Shown: positions 1-8,859 of the stretch, piece by piece
Numbering within the stretch: position 1 is the first letter of the stretch
How the letters are laid out: every line of letters begins with the position of its first letter
NCBI GenBank assembly: GCA_963850345.1
Contig: CAWKKW010000004.1
Span: forward strand, 124,001-188,000
Reading direction: 5' to 3'
Source of the DNA: CAWKKW01 sp963850345
GTDB taxonomy: Bacteria > Acidobacteriota > Terriglobia > Terriglobales > Acidobacteriaceae
Length of the DNA stretch: 64,000 nt
The notes under the pieces: model-generated
The model's database searches: none
Told to the model about the DNA's origin: nothing
What the model saw: the letters and a program-made list of their open reading frames with translations, nothing else
Made by a program: the position numbers and the translations under genes

Positions 1-564
1 CTGAATGCGCACCGCCGGTTTCTGACCGCCGGCGATCTGCACCAGGCCCACTCCGGTGACCTGCGAGATCTTTTGCGCCAAGTTGGAGTCTGCGAGGTCC
101 TCGATCTGCTGCAGCGGGAGAATCTTGGACGAGAGCGCCAGCGTAAGAATGGGCTGGTCTGCCGGATTCACCTTGCTGTAGACCGGAGGATTTGGCAGGC
201 CCGCAGGCAGGAAGCTCGAGGCCGCATTGATCGCCGCCTGCACCTCTTGTTCCGCGACGTCAATGTCTTCATCCAGATTGAACTGCAGGGTGATGACCGA
301 TCCGCCCTGCGAACTGGTGGAGGTCATCTGGTTCAGCCCGGGCATCTGCCCAAACTGACGCTCCAGCGGAGCCGTCACTGACGAAGCCATCACGTCGGGG
401 CTGCCGCCGGGATAAAACGTCATCACCTGGATGATGGGGTAGTCCACCTCTGGCAGCGCGGAGACGGGCAGCTGCCGGTAGGCAACAAAGCCGGCCAGCA
501 GGATCGCCGCCATGAGCAGCGAGGTGGCAACCGGTCTCAAGATGAATGGCCGGGAAGGGTTCAC
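1..564 (-). CDS. RND efflux permease, MdtB/MdtC-like, N-terminal part (runs off the window)
   Basis: Inner-membrane proton-driven drug exporter of the RND superfamily (HAE1-type). Only about 188 N-terminal residues are present. The gene starts at a GTG whose bases overlap the TGA of the preceding adaptor gene (GTGA), so the two are translationally coupled. The N-terminus reads [19 protein letters not shown], then a hydrophobic TM1 and the periplasmic start with [13 protein letters not shown] and [18 protein letters not shown], all typical of MdtB/MdtC permeases. The rest lies beyond position 1, so length and substrate class cannot be judged. It belongs to a minus-strand adaptor-permease operon divergent from a second RND operon. 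Family assignment is secure; the specific MdtB versus MdtC identity is inference. Confidence 0.9.
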   Translation of the reverse strand, partial: MNPSRPFILRPVATSLLMAAILLAGFVAYRQLPVSALPEVDYPIIQVMTFYPGGSPDVMASSVTAPLERQFGQMPGLNQMTSTSSQGGSVITLQFNLDEDIDVAEQEVQAAINAASSFLPAGLPNPPVYSKVNPADQPILTLALSSKILPLQQIEDLADSNLAQKISQVTGVGLVQIAGGQKPAVRIQ

Positions 565-1826
565 TGTCCCATCGTTCCGTTGTTGTTATTTTGCTGACGC
601 GGACGATTTGGCGTTGCCAGCCGCGGCTCAACCATCATGCCATTCCGAAGCTTGTCGGCGCCGTCTGTCACCACCATCTGACCCGCGCTGAGCCCGGTGT
701 CCACAATGGTGGTGGTGCCCTCGACCAGGTCTACCTTGATCGACTGCATGGCAACTTTCTTATCTGCATCGTTGACCAGCCAGACGAAGTCGCCTTCAGT
801 GCCATGCTGCACGGCAGCGGCGGGAATCGTAATCGCCGATGGCCTTTGTTCCAGCACCAGGTGTACGTTCACAAACTGGTTGGGGAAAAGCAGCTCGTCC
901 TTGTTGGGGAAGACGGCCTTCAGCTTACCGGTGCCGGTGGTGGGGTCGATCTGGTTGTCAGCGGTGAGCAGTTCCCCGCTGGCGATGTGTTGCGTATCAG
1001 AGCGATCGTAGGCATCTGCGTGAAGCTGCTTGTCCGCCTGCAGCTTGGTGAGCACCTTGTGCAGCTCGTCTTCAGGCAACGTGAAATTCACGGAGATCGG
1101 CTGAAATTGGTTGATCACGATTAGATTCGTGGTGTTCGCCGTGATGACGTTGCCAGGATCCACCAGCCGCAGACCAACTCGTCCTGAAATGGGCGAGGTA
1201 ATGTGGCAATACGTCACGTTTAGCTGGGCAGCCTCGATGTTGGCCTGGTCTGATTTAATCGCGCCCTCGAATTGGCCGAGGTTCGATGCGTAAGTGTCGA
1301 GCTGTTCCCTGGAGACCACGCCCTCGCCGAACAGAGCCTTGTAACGGTTGTATTCGGCCTGATTGTTATTCAGCTGAGCCTGGTCTCGTGCGAGTTGGCC
1401 CCGCGCTTGGTCGACGATCGCCTGGTAAGGCCGCGGATCGATGGTCATCAACTCAGCGCCGGCCTTGACCTCCTGCCCCTCTTTGAAGTTGACCCGCATC
1501 AACTCGCCCGTAACTCGCGCCTTCAAAGTCACCGTGTAATACGGCGTGACCGAACCCAAACCGGTTATGAAGATGGGCATCGTTCGCTGCTGCACCTTGG
1601 CTACCTGCACGGGGATTGCGCGGTTGGCCGAGGCCGCCTGCTTAGTCGCTGCGGCTGCATCCGCTTTCTGTCGGGCGGTCGATATACGCCACACGAAAAA
1701 GGCTATCAAAGCCGCGACCAGGAGCAGGACCACGTTTCTGACTACATGACTTTTTTTAGGCTCTAAGCGAGGCAGAGGCGCATTTGGCGAAGGCGTGACC
1801 GGCGGACTGATTTGAGTAGATGACAT
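561..1826 (-). CDS. RND efflux periplasmic adaptor (MdtA-like membrane fusion protein)
   Basis: Periplasmic adaptor (HlyD/AcrA family) linking an RND permease to an outer membrane channel; 421 aa from the ATG chosen here. A cytoplasmic proline-rich N-terminus precedes one TM segment ([17 protein letters not shown]). The lipoyl-like half ([19 protein letters not shown]), a helical hairpin, and the beta-barrel domain with [16 protein letters not shown] follow in the usual order. The C-terminus is Asn/Gln-rich. An in-frame TTG 39 nt upstream (1865) would add 13 residues; the ATG at 1826 fits the family better although its ribosome site is weak. Its stop overlaps the start of the permease downstream. 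It is the first gene of the minus-strand operon. Confidence 0.92.
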   Translation of the reverse strand: MSSTQISPPVTPSPNAPLPRLEPKKSHVVRNVVLLLVAALIAFFVWRISTARQKADAAAATKQAASANRAIPVQVAKVQQRTMPIFITGLGSVTPYYTVTLKARVTGELMRVNFKEGQEVKAGAELMTIDPRPYQAIVDQARGQLARDQAQLNNNQAEYNRYKALFGEGVVSREQLDTYASNLGQFEGAIKSDQANIEAAQLNVTYCHITSPISGRVGLRLVDPGNVITANTTNLIVINQFQPISVNFTLPEDELHKVLTKLQADKQLHADAYDRSDTQHIASGELLTADNQIDPTTGTGKLKAVFPNKDELLFPNQFVNVHLVLEQRPSAITIPAAAVQHGTEGDFVWLVNDADKKVAMQSIKVDLVEGTTTIVDTGLSAGQMVVTDGADKLRNGMMVEPRLATPNRPRQQNNNNGTMGQ

Positions 1827-2543
1827 GTGTTTTTCGTCGCTGACTTCTGTGATGCGAGACTGCAAAGTGTTTGTTCAAGTGGAAGTAGCCGGGCCCTTCC
1901 CTTATTCCGACGAGTCAGGCGGGGGAAAGGTTTCTTAGAGGCCGCGCCTTCGTCACCGGGAACCGGCGCCGAGTCCACACTCACCAGCTCCGGGGATGCA
2001 TCCACATTCGACTGTCGGTAAGGGTTGGATGAGAGTTCCCAGTCCGATCATTGTAAATATTTTCTTCCGGGACCGCCGCAGCGATCGAAATCCCGGCCGA
2101 ACGAACACCTGAGCGCGCTTTTGCGCCCAGTTACACCGACATCCTCCCGTGTGGGGTGGACACTTCTCCCGGTGGTGTTTGAGTTCACTGAATCGCACCG
2201 CAGCGAATGTTCATCTACCTACTGGGAGATCGTGCTGTCGAGTTTGGCAGGTCTCTTTCCCGAGAGTCTTTTAATCAAGCCATTTCGTCTAATAGATACC
2301 TAGCCAGTAGGTTTGCTGCTTTCCTCACGAACTTATAATGCTGACTGAGGGCTGATGCCTTCAAAGCCTTTCGGGCGTACGCCCTGACCTCACACGTAGT
2401 TTGAGGGTTGGAACTCAGCAAGCTCTGGCGTTTCGATTCTCTGGAAGAGTCACTCCACCCAAGCCGCTCGCTAATCGGGCGGCGCTTCCATCTGTCACTG
2501 CCGTGATGGCCGGGAGCCATTTGCAGTAGGAGAAAAGTAACTC
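1827..2543. other. Divergent intergenic region between two RND operons
   Basis: About 717 bp between the divergent starts of the two RND efflux operons. I see no convincing gene: short open frames here lack ribosome sites and recognisable sequence. It should hold promoters for both operons. The best candidate is a TATAAT at 2334-2339 reading toward the plus-strand operon. No regulator gene of TetR, MarR or two-component type sits here, so control of both pumps must come from elsewhere. Confidence 0.5.
2312..2339 (+). promoter_or_regulatory. Candidate sigma-70 promoter for the RND permease-adaptor-OMF operon
   Basis: A perfect -10 hexamer TATAAT lies at 2334-2339. Upstream matches to -35 are weak (TTTGCT at 2312-2317 with 16 nt spacing). 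If used, the transcript would start near 2346 and carry a leader of roughly 200 nt before the permease ATG. Confidence 0.35.
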
Positions 2544-5500
2544 ATGTGGATTGTCCGCCTTGCGCTTCGACGGCCGTATACCTTTGTCGTCTTCGCGCTG
2601 CTTCTCTTGATCCTCGGCCCGTTCTCCATCTTGACGACCCCCACGGATATCTTCCCGAATATCAATATCCCCGTTGTAACCATGATCTGGAACTACAGCG
2701 GCCTCTCTCCCCAACAGATGTCCAGCCGGATCGTCTCGCTGAGTGAACGGTCACTCACTACGACGGTGAACGATATCGATCACATTGAGTCACAATCACT
2801 GACCGGCATCGGCCTGATCAAGATCTACTTTCAACCCAAGGTGAACGTGGCCAGCGCGGTCGCCCAGGTAACAGCGGTTGCGCAAACCCAGCTCCGCCAG
2901 TTACCGCAGGGTACGACGCCACCGCTGGTCATCCAATACAGCGCATCCAGTGTTCCCATCCTGCAACTGGGTCTCTCCGGCGAGGGACTGTCAGAGCAGC
3001 AATTGAATGACTTCGGTCTGAACAATATTCGGACCGCGTTGGCCACCGTAGAAGGAGCCTCGATCCCCTATCCCTATGGCGGCAAGCAGCGCCAGGTGCA
3101 GGTGGATCTCAACCTGCAGGCACTCCAATCCAAAGGCCTGTCGCCGGCGGATGTGGTGAATGCCATTTCGGTCCAGAACCTCATCCTTCCTTCCGGCACA
3201 GCCAAGGTCGGCCGCTTCGAGTACACGCTCGAAACCAATAGCGCGCCCACGACCATTCAGGGCCTGAACGATCTGCCAATCCGCACCGTGAACGGCGCGA
3301 CTGTCTACATTCACGATGTGGCCCACGTACGAGACGGCTTTCCGCCACAAACGAACATCGTCCGGGTCGACGGTCAGCGCGCTTCCCTGCTCACAATTCA
3401 GAAGACCGGTAACTCCTCTACCCTCGACATCATCAAGAGCATCCGCGAAAAGCTGCCGGTCATCAGCAGCCAACTTCCTTCGCAGCTGAAGATCACTCCA
3501 CTCTCCGATCAGTCGCTATTTGTGAGGTCCGCGATCAGCGGTGTGGTTCGCGAAGGCATCATCGCTGCCTGCCTCACTGGCATCATGATTCTCGTCTTCC
3601 TGGGTAGCTGGCGCAGTACCTTGATCATCGCAGTCTCGATTCCGCTCTCGATCTTGTGCTCGATCATTCTGCTGAGCGCGCTGGGCGAGACAATCAATAT
3701 CATGACGCTCGGAGGTCTGGCCCTGGCGGTCGGCATCCTGGTTGACGATGCGACCGTTGAGATTGAAAACATCAACCGCAATCTTGAAGAGGGCAAGGAG
3801 ATCGAGCAGGCCATTCTCGATGGCGCCTCTCAGATTGCGATTCCAGCGTTTGTCTCAACCATATCCATCTGCATCGTCTTTGTGCCGATGTTCTTCCTCA
3901 CCGGCGTCGCGAGATACCTGTTTGTTCCTCTGGCAGAGGCGGTGGTCTTCGCCATGCTCGCCTCTTACCTGCTTTCGCGTACGGTTGTGCCGACCATGGC
4001 CAAGTATCTGTTGCAGGAGCATGACGAGGAAGCTGTCGATAAGAAGCAGCAGAGCCGCAATCCCCTGGTTCGCTTTCAACTGGCATTTGAGCGCAACTTC
4101 GAACGCCTCCGCGTAGGCTATCGTTCGCTGCTCGACGTGTGTATCAACAACGCGACCGCTTTCCTGATTCTGTTTTTCGTCTTCACCCTCGGATCGTCTG
4201 CCCTGCTGTATCCATGGCTAGGCCAGGACTTCTTCCCTTCCGTAGACAGCGGCCAGTTCAAGCTGCACATCCGCGCGCGCACCGGCACGCGCATTGAAGA
4301 AACGGCGAGGCTGTGCGATCAGATTGATGAGGCAATTCGCCAAGAAATACCGAAGAAAGAGCTTGGCAGCATCATCGACAACATCGGCGTGCCGTATAGC
4401 GGGTTGAATCTTTCTTACAGTAACTCCGCACCGGTCGGGCCAGCGGATGCCGACATCCTCGTGGCGTTGGGCAAGAAGCACAGACCTTCGGAAGAGTACG
4501 TTCAGGACTTACGCGGCAAGCTTGCGCTTGAGTTTCCCGGAGTGACCGTCTATAGCCTGCCGGTCGATATCGTCACCCAGATCTTGAACTTCGGACTGCC
4601 CAGCCCTTTGGACGTACAGATCATCGGACCCAACCTTGCCGGCAACCGCGAGTTTGCCGAGAAGCTGATGAACGATATCAAGTACGTTCCCGGGACCGCC
4701 GACATTCGCATTCAGCAGCCGTTCGACGATCCGCGGTTCACGGTCGACGTGGATCGCACTAAGGCACAGCAGATCGGCTTGACCCAGCGGGACGTGGCGC
4801 AGAGCTTGCTCGTGGCAACCAGCGGCAGTTTTCAGACCTCACCCACTTACTGGCTGAACCCTCAGAATGGCGTAAGTTACAGCATCGCCGCGCAGGCGCC
4901 GCAGTATGAACTCGACTCCCTGCAGGCGTTGAACAGCATCCCAGTTACTCCAGCCAGCGGCTCGGGTAACAGCGGATCCAGCAGCACAGATTCAAGCAGC
5001 GGCAGCAGCATGCAGGGTAGCGTGATGCCCGCGTCAATCTTTGCGAATCGCGGCCGGCCAGTGCAGATCCTCGGCAACCTGGCGGAGATCACGCGCGGCT
5101 CCGAGGTCGGAACCGTGAGCCACTACGACATTCAGCCGGTGATCGATATCTACGGCAATGTCGAGAACACCGACTTGGCCAGCGTCGATAAGAAGATCGA
5201 AAGGGTTATCGATCAGCACCGGAAGGAGCTGCCACACGGCTCGCAACTTGTGGTGCGGGGACAAGTCCAGACCATGCGGTCCTCGTTCATCGGACTTACC
5301 GCAGGGCTGGCCTTCTCCATCCTTCTCGTGTACCTGCTGATCGTGGTGAACTTTCAGTCTTGGCTTGACCCGTTCATCATCATCTCGGCGTTGCCGGCTG
5401 CCCTGTGCGGCATTGTGTGGTTTCTCTTCATCACCCATACCCACATCAGCGTACCGGCGCTCACCGGTTCGATCATGTGCATGGGTGTGGCGACGGCGAA

Positions 5501-5822
5501 TTCAATCCTGGTGGTCAGCTTCGCACGAGAGCAACTGGAATCGAACGTCGGCGATGCTCCGGCTGCGGCTCTGGACGCTGGGTTCACGCGTTTCCGGCCC
5601 GTGTTGATGACAGCGCTGGCCATGATCATCGGCATGGTGCCGATGGCGTTAGGCCTGGGAGACGGCGGCGAGCAGAATGCCCCACTCGGACGCGCTGTGA
5701 TCGGTGGCCTGATTTTTGCAACCGCCTCGACTCTGTTTTTTGTACCGACTTTTTTCAGTGTGCTGCACGGGCGACTGGAGCGGAAGCGCCGCCAGAGAGC
5801 CGCACGTCAGCAACACAACTAG
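2544..5822 (+). CDS. RND efflux permease (HAE1/AcrB-like)
   Basis: Inner-membrane RND exporter, 1092 aa, within the usual 1020-1100 range. The ATG is preceded by AGGAGAA at 2529-2535. TM1 (TFVVFALLLLILGPFSI) is followed by the first periplasmic porter region (PTDIFPNINIPVV). The TM4 motif GLALAVGILVDDATVEIENI carries the proton-relay aspartates, and the second TM bundle contains GVATANSILVVSFARE. A Ser/Gly-rich stretch (about 4963-5024) is inserted in the second periplasmic domain. It leads a permease-adaptor-OMF operon; placing the permease before the adaptor is less common than adaptor first. Substrate cannot be deduced. Confidence 0.95.
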   Translation: MWIVRLALRRPYTFVVFALLLLILGPFSILTTPTDIFPNINIPVVTMIWNYSGLSPQQMSSRIVSLSERSLTTTVNDIDHIESQSLTGIGLIKIYFQPKVNVASAVAQVTAVAQTQLRQLPQGTTPPLVIQYSASSVPILQLGLSGEGLSEQQLNDFGLNNIRTALATVEGASIPYPYGGKQRQVQVDLNLQALQSKGLSPADVVNAISVQNLILPSGTAKVGRFEYTLETNSAPTTIQGLNDLPIRTVNGATVYIHDVAHVRDGFPPQTNIVRVDGQRASLLTIQKTGNSSTLDIIKSIREKLPVISSQLPSQLKITPLSDQSLFVRSAISGVVREGIIAACLTGIMILVFLGSWRSTLIIAVSIPLSILCSIILLSALGETINIMTLGGLALAVGILVDDATVEIENINRNLEEGKEIEQAILDGASQIAIPAFVSTISICIVFVPMFFLTGVARYLFVPLAEAVVFAMLASYLLSRTVVPTMAKYLLQEHDEEAVDKKQQSRNPLVRFQLAFERNFERLRVGYRSLLDVCINNATAFLILFFVFTLGSSALLYPWLGQDFFPSVDSGQFKLHIRARTGTRIEETARLCDQIDEAIRQEIPKKELGSIIDNIGVPYSGLNLSYSNSAPVGPADADILVALGKKHRPSEEYVQDLRGKLALEFPGVTVYSLPVDIVTQILNFGLPSPLDVQIIGPNLAGNREFAEKLMNDIKYVPGTADIRIQQPFDDPRFTVDVDRTKAQQIGLTQRDVAQSLLVATSGSFQTSPTYWLNPQNGVSYSIAAQAPQYELDSLQALNSIPVTPASGSGNSGSSSTDSSSGSSMQGSVMPASIFANRGRPVQILGNLAEITRGSEVGTVSHYDIQPVIDIYGNVENTDLASVDKKIERVIDQHRKELPHGSQLVVRGQVQTMRSSFIGLTAGLAFSILLVYLLIVVNFQSWLDPFIIISALPAALCGIVWFLFITHTHISVPALTGSIMCMGVATANSILVVSFAREQLESNVGDAPAAALDAGFTRFRPVLMTALAMIIGMVPMALGLGDGGEQNAPLGRAVIGGLIFATASTLFFVPTFFSVLHGRLERKRRQRAARQQHN

Positions 5823-5851
5823 TTACATGCAATCCTGGAGAATTGGCATAG

Positions 5852-7327
5852 ATGAGTAATGCAGAACAAAACAACGCAGCGCAGGATCCGCAGCCTCGGG
5901 CAGATCATTCCGACGCGAAGGAAGGGACCTCTGCAACGCCGTCGATCTCGCGCCGCCGAGTGGTGATGGTGGTCCTGGTGCTGCTCGTAGTTGCGGTGAT
6001 TATCGCCATTGCGGGCATCGTGCCGCGCGTCAGGGCTCGAAGCAAACTGGCGGCACAGACCGAAGCCCTGGCCGCGCCCGTCGTAATAGCGGCGCAGACT
6101 CGTGCGGGCGAACCTACTGAAGAAGTCATCCTGCCGAGCAATGTGCAGGCGTTCACGGATTCGCCGATCTACGCTCGCACCAATGGATACCTGAAGAAGT
6201 GGTACTTCGACATCGGTGCTCACGTGAAGAAAGGTCAGTTGCTGGCCGACATCGAATCTCCTGAGATTGATCAGCAACTGGCGCAGGTTAAGGCTGATCT
6301 CGCTACTGCTACCACGAATGCTGAGAACGCAGCGACGACCTCGAAGCGCTACCAGGACCTGCTGAAGCAGGACGCCGTCTCCAAGCAGGAGACCGAAAAC
6401 TTCGCCACCCAGGCGCTGGCGGGCAATACCGCCGTCAGATCCGCGCAAGCCAATGTGCAACGCGTGCAGCAACTGGTCGACTTCGAGAAGGTCTACGCGC
6501 CATTTGATGGCGTAGTGACGGCGCGCAACGTTGATACCGGCCAGCTCATTAGTGCTGGTGGCGGTAACGAATTGTTCCACATGGCTGCGCTCGACCGACT
6601 TCGCGTCTACATCAACGTGCCGCAGATCTATTCGCGCGCCGCTGTGCGTGGGCTGACCGCGGACATCACCTTCGACCAGTTCCCCGGCCGCAAGTTCCAG
6701 GGCAAGCTGGTCCGCACCTCAGATCAGATCGATCCTTCCTCGCGCACCTTGCTGGTAGAAGTCGACATCGACAACCGCAAAGGCGAACTGCTGCCGGGCG
6801 CGTACGCTGAAGTTCACCTGAAGCTGAACTCCCGGGGCCAGTCCTACATGATTCCGGTCTCCGCGCTTATGTTCCGGTCAGAGGGGCTGCGGGTCGGCAC
6901 GGTCGTGAATGGCAACCAGGCTAAGCTGGTGCCGGTTGTGCTGGGCCACGATGACGGCAGGATGGTGCAGGTCATCAGCGGGCTGGATGCACAGTCGGAA
7001 GTGATTCAGGATCCACCCGATTCCTTGATCGACGGGGAGAAGGTTCAGGTCACGCGCCCCGAACCAGCAAGCCCGGGCGGAAGCCCTCAACCCAGTGGAA
7101 CGCAAGGCGGCGGCCAGAGTGGCCGTCAGAGTGGCGGCCAGGGTGCAAGCCAGAGCGGCGCAGGCGGCAGCGGACAGACGTCCGGGGCGCAAAACGACTC
7201 TCAAAACGAGTCGTCAGATCGCGATGGCCGGGCTGGAAGCAACGGAGGCGCGGGAGCGAAGCATTCCGGCGGTGCGGCCGCTGCTGAGGAGCATGGGAGC
7301 AGCCGCGCGGGAGGGCCGCAGCAGTGA
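5852..7327 (+). CDS. RND efflux periplasmic adaptor with Gly/Ser/Gln-rich tail
   Basis: HlyD/AcrA-type adaptor of 491 aa. A charged cytoplasmic N-terminus precedes one TM segment (VVMVVLVLLVVAVIIAIAGIV). The lipoyl-like motif is split by the hairpin (SPIYARTNGYLKKWYFDIGA and YAPFDGVVTARNVDTGQLI), then comes the beta-barrel (FPGRKFQGKLVRTSDQIDP). From about residue 408 to the end there is a roughly 80-residue low-complexity tail of Gly, Ser, Gln and Ala, absent from typical adaptors. The ATG lies 29 nt after the permease stop, with TGGAGA upstream. The last bases overlap the GTG start of the outer membrane factor, implying coupled translation and a complete tripartite pump. Confidence 0.93.
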   Translation: MSNAEQNNAAQDPQPRADHSDAKEGTSATPSISRRRVVMVVLVLLVVAVIIAIAGIVPRVRARSKLAAQTEALAAPVVIAAQTRAGEPTEEVILPSNVQAFTDSPIYARTNGYLKKWYFDIGAHVKKGQLLADIESPEIDQQLAQVKADLATATTNAENAATTSKRYQDLLKQDAVSKQETENFATQALAGNTAVRSAQANVQRVQQLVDFEKVYAPFDGVVTARNVDTGQLISAGGGNELFHMAALDRLRVYINVPQIYSRAAVRGLTADITFDQFPGRKFQGKLVRTSDQIDPSSRTLLVEVDIDNRKGELLPGAYAEVHLKLNSRGQSYMIPVSALMFRSEGLRVGTVVNGNQAKLVPVVLGHDDGRMVQVISGLDAQSEVIQDPPDSLIDGEKVQVTRPEPASPGGSPQPSGTQGGGQSGRQSGGQGASQSGAGGSGQTSGAQNDSQNESSDRDGRAGSNGGAGAKHSGGAAAAEEHGSSRAGGPQQ

Positions 7328-8817
7328 CTCGCTTGCTGATTCGACACAGTGGTCGGCACATAAGCCTTTTCAGTATGACCACGGCATGCCTGTTGTTGTC
7401 GGGCTGCATGGTGGGGCCGAATTACAAGCGTCCTGCCGCGCCTGCGCCTCCCAGTTTCAAGGAGAACGAGGGCACCCCGGTCAGCGCTGCTCCACCCCCC
7501 CTCCCCGGTGGCCAGTGGAAGCCGGCGCAACCCAGCGACACGGCACTCCGTGGCAAGTGGTGGGAGATCTACAACGACCCGCAGTTGAATGCTTTGGAAG
7601 AGAAGGTCGCGGTCTCCAACCAGACCCTGAAGGCTGCCACGCAGCAGTATGTCCAGGCACGTGCTGCTATACAGCAGTATCGTGCGAACCTGTTCCCAAC
7701 TCTGGGTCTCGGCACGTCCGTGGCACACCAAAGCCTGTCGGGCAATCGGCCCGCCTCAACGGCTCTCTCCCGCAGTCAGTACAACGACTTCGCGTTGACC
7801 GGGCAAGCCGCCTGGGAGCCTGACTTCTGGGGACAAATTCGGAGAACGGTGGAGGCTGCCCGGTCGACAGCGCAAGCCTCGGCCGCCGACGTGGCTGGAG
7901 TGGAACTAAGCCTTCGCTCGGAGCTTGCGCTGGACTACTTCCAACTGCGCGGACTCGACACCCAGAAGCAGCTGCTCGACGCCACGGCCATCAGCTTCCA
8001 GCGCTATTACGACCTCACCGTGACCCGGTTCAAGGGAGGCGTGTCCACGCAGGCAGACGTTGAACTTGCGAACACGCAGTTGCAGACCACGCGAGCGCAG
8101 GCGATCGATGTCACCGTCGCGCGCGCTCAGTATGAACATGCGATTGCAACACTCACCGGCGAACCGGCCTCCAGTTTCAGTTTGCAGGTCGCGCCTTTGA
8201 ATCTGGCAATCCCACAGATTCCGGTGGGCATGCCTTCGGAGTTGCTGGAACGCAGACCTGACATCGCTGCGTATGAGCGACGCATTCAGGCCGCGAACGC
8301 GCAGATCGGCGTGGCTCGCGCTGCGTATTTCCCTAATGTGAACCTGGCCGCCAGTGGCGGCGTCGAGAGCCTCGCGTTCACTACCCTCATCCAAGGCCCA
8401 AGTGCGCTCTGGTCGGTAGGAGGCAATGCGGCTGAAACCGTGTTCGACGCAGGCCGCAGGCGCGCTGTCACGCGCGAAGCGCAAGCAGCGTACGAGGGCT
8501 CAGTTGCGAACTATCGCGAAAGCGTACTGAATGCGTTCCAGGAAGTCGAGGATAACCTCTCCGCGCTGCGCATCCTGCAGGCCGAGGCGGTGAGCGAACA
8601 AGGCGCGGTAGAGGCGGCGCAGCGGTCGCTCACTGTGGCAACCAATCGCTACAAGGACGGCGTGACTGCGTATCTTGAAGTGCTCACGGCGCAGACTGCC
8701 CTGCTCACCAACCAGCGCACCGCCGCTGAGATCGCGACCCGGCAGTTTGCTGCGAATGTGCAGTTGATACGGGCCCTCGGCGGCGGATGGGATACGAGCC
8801 AACTGCCGAAGCTGTAA
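7324..8817 (+). CDS. Outer membrane efflux lipoprotein, NodT/OprM family
   Basis: TolC-type outer-membrane channel of the NodT family, 497 aa. The GTG start overlaps the stop of the adaptor. The N-terminus has a lipoprotein signal with lipobox LLSGC, followed by the family hallmark MVGPNYKRP. Two outer membrane efflux repeats follow, with GKWWEIYNDPQLNALEEKV in the first. Family motifs ERRPDIAAYERRIQAANAQIG and YLEVLTAQTALL are in the second. It completes the permease-adaptor-channel set and is followed directly by a strong terminator, so the operon has three genes. Confidence 0.95.
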   Translation: MTRLLIRHSGRHISLFSMTTACLLLSGCMVGPNYKRPAAPAPPSFKENEGTPVSAAPPPLPGGQWKPAQPSDTALRGKWWEIYNDPQLNALEEKVAVSNQTLKAATQQYVQARAAIQQYRANLFPTLGLGTSVAHQSLSGNRPASTALSRSQYNDFALTGQAAWEPDFWGQIRRTVEAARSTAQASAADVAGVELSLRSELALDYFQLRGLDTQKQLLDATAISFQRYYDLTVTRFKGGVSTQADVELANTQLQTTRAQAIDVTVARAQYEHAIATLTGEPASSFSLQVAPLNLAIPQIPVGMPSELLERRPDIAAYERRIQAANAQIGVARAAYFPNVNLAASGGVESLAFTTLIQGPSALWSVGGNAAETVFDAGRRRAVTREAQAAYEGSVANYRESVLNAFQEVEDNLSALRILQAEAVSEQGAVEAAQRSLTVATNRYKDGVTAYLEVLTAQTALLTNQRTAAEIATRQFAANVQLIRALGGGWDTSQLPKL

Positions 8818-8820
8818 CCG

Positions 8821-8848
8821 AAAGGGCGCCCGATGAGGGCGCCTTTTC
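8821..8848 (+). terminator. Rho-independent terminator of the RND operon
   Basis: Arms 8821-8831 and 8837-8847 form an 11-bp stem with one G-T wobble and a 5-nt loop, ending in TTTT. It begins 3 nt after the OMF stop and also separates the operon from the convergent gene ending at 8860. Confidence 0.85.
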
Positions 8849-8859
8849 TCTGGTTACCC

